Shown here: positions 63,361-64,000 of the stretch, piece after piece
Position numbering within the stretch: the first letter of the stretch is position 1
Layout: the number at the start of each line of letters is the position of its first letter
Source: a virus
IMG/VR virus record: IMGVR_UViG_3300027759_000045
Location: 1 to 64,000 of that record
DNA: 64,000 bases
Direction: 5' to 3' (one strand)
Made by a program: the position numbers and the translations under genes
Notes under the pieces: model-generated
What the model was told of the DNA's origin: nothing
Databases searched by the model: none
What the model saw: the letters and a program-made list of their open reading frames with translations, nothing else

Positions 63361-64000
63361 TGAACCTAAATGACCTATATGAAATGAGAGACTCACGTGA
63401 CGCATACGAACGTGATGTTGATAACAGCCAAGCGGGTATGGGCAAGCAGTCTCGTTCGGACGTCACAGGCGAGGAAGAACCCAGCGGTGTTTTTACTGTT
63501 GTGATCAACGGTAAACCTTGGAAAACTGGCTCGAGCAATGAAATGTTTGCTCTTGCCAGTCGTGTTGCCGACAAGCACTCTGACAAAAAAGTTGCTGTTA
63601 AATGGCCCACAGGTGAATTAAACACAGTTAAATCACGTGATGTAACCGAAGGTTATCATAATTCTAAAACAATAATCACTGAAGCGTTAATTACACAAAA
63701 ATTATGGGAAAATGCTGGCCGTAAGTTGATGGAAGCACAGTTAACTGCTGACCAAATTAATCAAATCTTTCAACAGGTAGAACAAGGTGCCACTGCCGCA
63801 GGCGGTAATCGTACCTTGATTGGTAAAGGCAAAGATGCTGCCGAAGCTGTTAACAAAGCCTGGGAAGATTTAAAGACCAAAGTACAGAACTCAGGACCTA
63901 TCAAAGGTGTTGATGCCATGTATGACCAAGCCGCTGAGAAACTAAAGCAAGCAACAGGCGGTGATCAAGGCGTGATGAAATACGTTCAAAAGTATCGTGA
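63360..64000 (+). CDS. Virion-associated conserved protein (3' end outside window)
   Basis: 213 codons visible; the frame stays open to the window end. It begins MNLNDLYEMRDSRDAYERDV (1-nt overlap TAATG with the previous stop). An N-terminal domain ends GVFTVVINGKPWKTGSSNEM, KKVAVKWPTGELNTVKS. The second part is helical (LTADQINQIFQQVEQGATAA, GGNRTLIGKGKDAAEAVNKA). Function unknown; the location suggests head or internal protein. Confidence 0.55.
   Translation, partial: MNLNDLYEMRDSRDAYERDVDNSQAGMGKQSRSDVTGEEEPSGVFTVVINGKPWKTGSSNEMFALASRVADKHSDKKVAVKWPTGELNTVKSRDVTEGYHNSKTIITEALITQKLWENAGRKLMEAQLTADQINQIFQQVEQGATAAGGNRTLIGKGKDAAEAVNKAWEDLKTKVQNSGPIKGVDAMYDQAAEKLKQATGGDQGVMKYVQKYR

Noticed and set aside
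1-64000. Integrase, attachment site or prophage repressor
   Set aside because: I see no recombinase, no CI-like repressor system and no att-like duplication; the genes indicate a lytic phage.

Overview
The window looks like part of the genome of a large lytic tailed phage of the T4 superfamily (contractile-tail myovirus type) that infects a Gram-negative bacterium. No cellular operons or integration genes are visible. Genes are packed with 1-30 nt gaps or ATGA/TAATG overlaps. Recognisable phage genes include a gp44-like clamp loader ATPase, PhoH, a GroES/gp31-like co-chaperonin, several tail-fibre-type proteins, a 3TM-type holin, a GH19-type endolysin, and late-promoter-like TAAATA boxes as known from T4 and marine T4-like phages. 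A periplasmic receptor of the TctC/Bug family hints at a betaproteobacterial (Burkholderiales-like, perhaps freshwater) host. This is inference only.

Layout. 1-1934 (minus): 5' part of a repetitive fibre gene. 2.0-18.7 kb: mostly small early-type genes behind near-consensus sigma70 promoters (TTGACN-17-TATAAT), one tRNA-Met, and a carbohydrate block at 5.1-8.9 kb (cupin, HAD phosphatase, split HldE-like cytidylyltransferase and kinase, SDR, HldD-like epimerase, GGCT). A SleB-type wall hydrolase and an FkbM methyltransferase follow at 15.2-16.8 kb. 18.7-19.8 kb: translation initiation factor IF-1, a superoxide dismutase and an ErpA/IscA-type Fe-S carrier in tandem. 19.9-27.1 kb: four structural/fibre genes. 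27.1-34.6 kb: QueD-like protein, DnaE-like fragment, co-chaperonin, TagD-like cytidylyltransferase, clamp loader, methyltransferase, HAD protein, PhoH (minus). 34.6-42.8 kb: SGNH hydrolase-like proteins, methyltransferase, TctC receptor, four sulfotransferase-like proteins, a 2OG oxygenase, and a bifunctional APS-kinase/nucleotidyltransferase. 42.9-47.9 kb: spanin-like proteins, endolysin, alpha-carbonic anhydrase, DUF4337-like protein, holin, 2OG oxygenase. 47.9-55.3 kb: DnaJ, ClpA, structural proteins, NMNAT-like protein, phosphoesterase, glycosyltransferase. 55.3-64 kb: a giant nucleotidyltransferase/metallopeptidase/amidoligase-like protein and a set of proteins beginning MRxxEF, like T4 capsid-targeting peptides, plus a fatty-acid desaturase (minus) and a Dps-like protein.

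How it may work together. Host-type promoters would drive the early genes and TAAATA boxes the structural and lysis genes. Many accessory genes point to remodelling of the host surface and metabolism: heptose nucleotide synthesis, sulfation, glycosyl and methyl transfer, lipid desaturation, CO2/bicarbonate conversion, carboxylate binding, and oxidative and iron stress.

The most unusual signal is the placement of promoters. At six sigma70-type promoters an ATG lies exactly where transcription should start. Three of these are gene starts and three are tiny leader ORFs; a seventh promoter has an ATG 2 nt further on. Several TAAATA boxes also sit only 4-5 nt before an ATG. Together with a phage-encoded IF-1, this suggests that leaderless mRNAs are a deliberate part of its expression programme.
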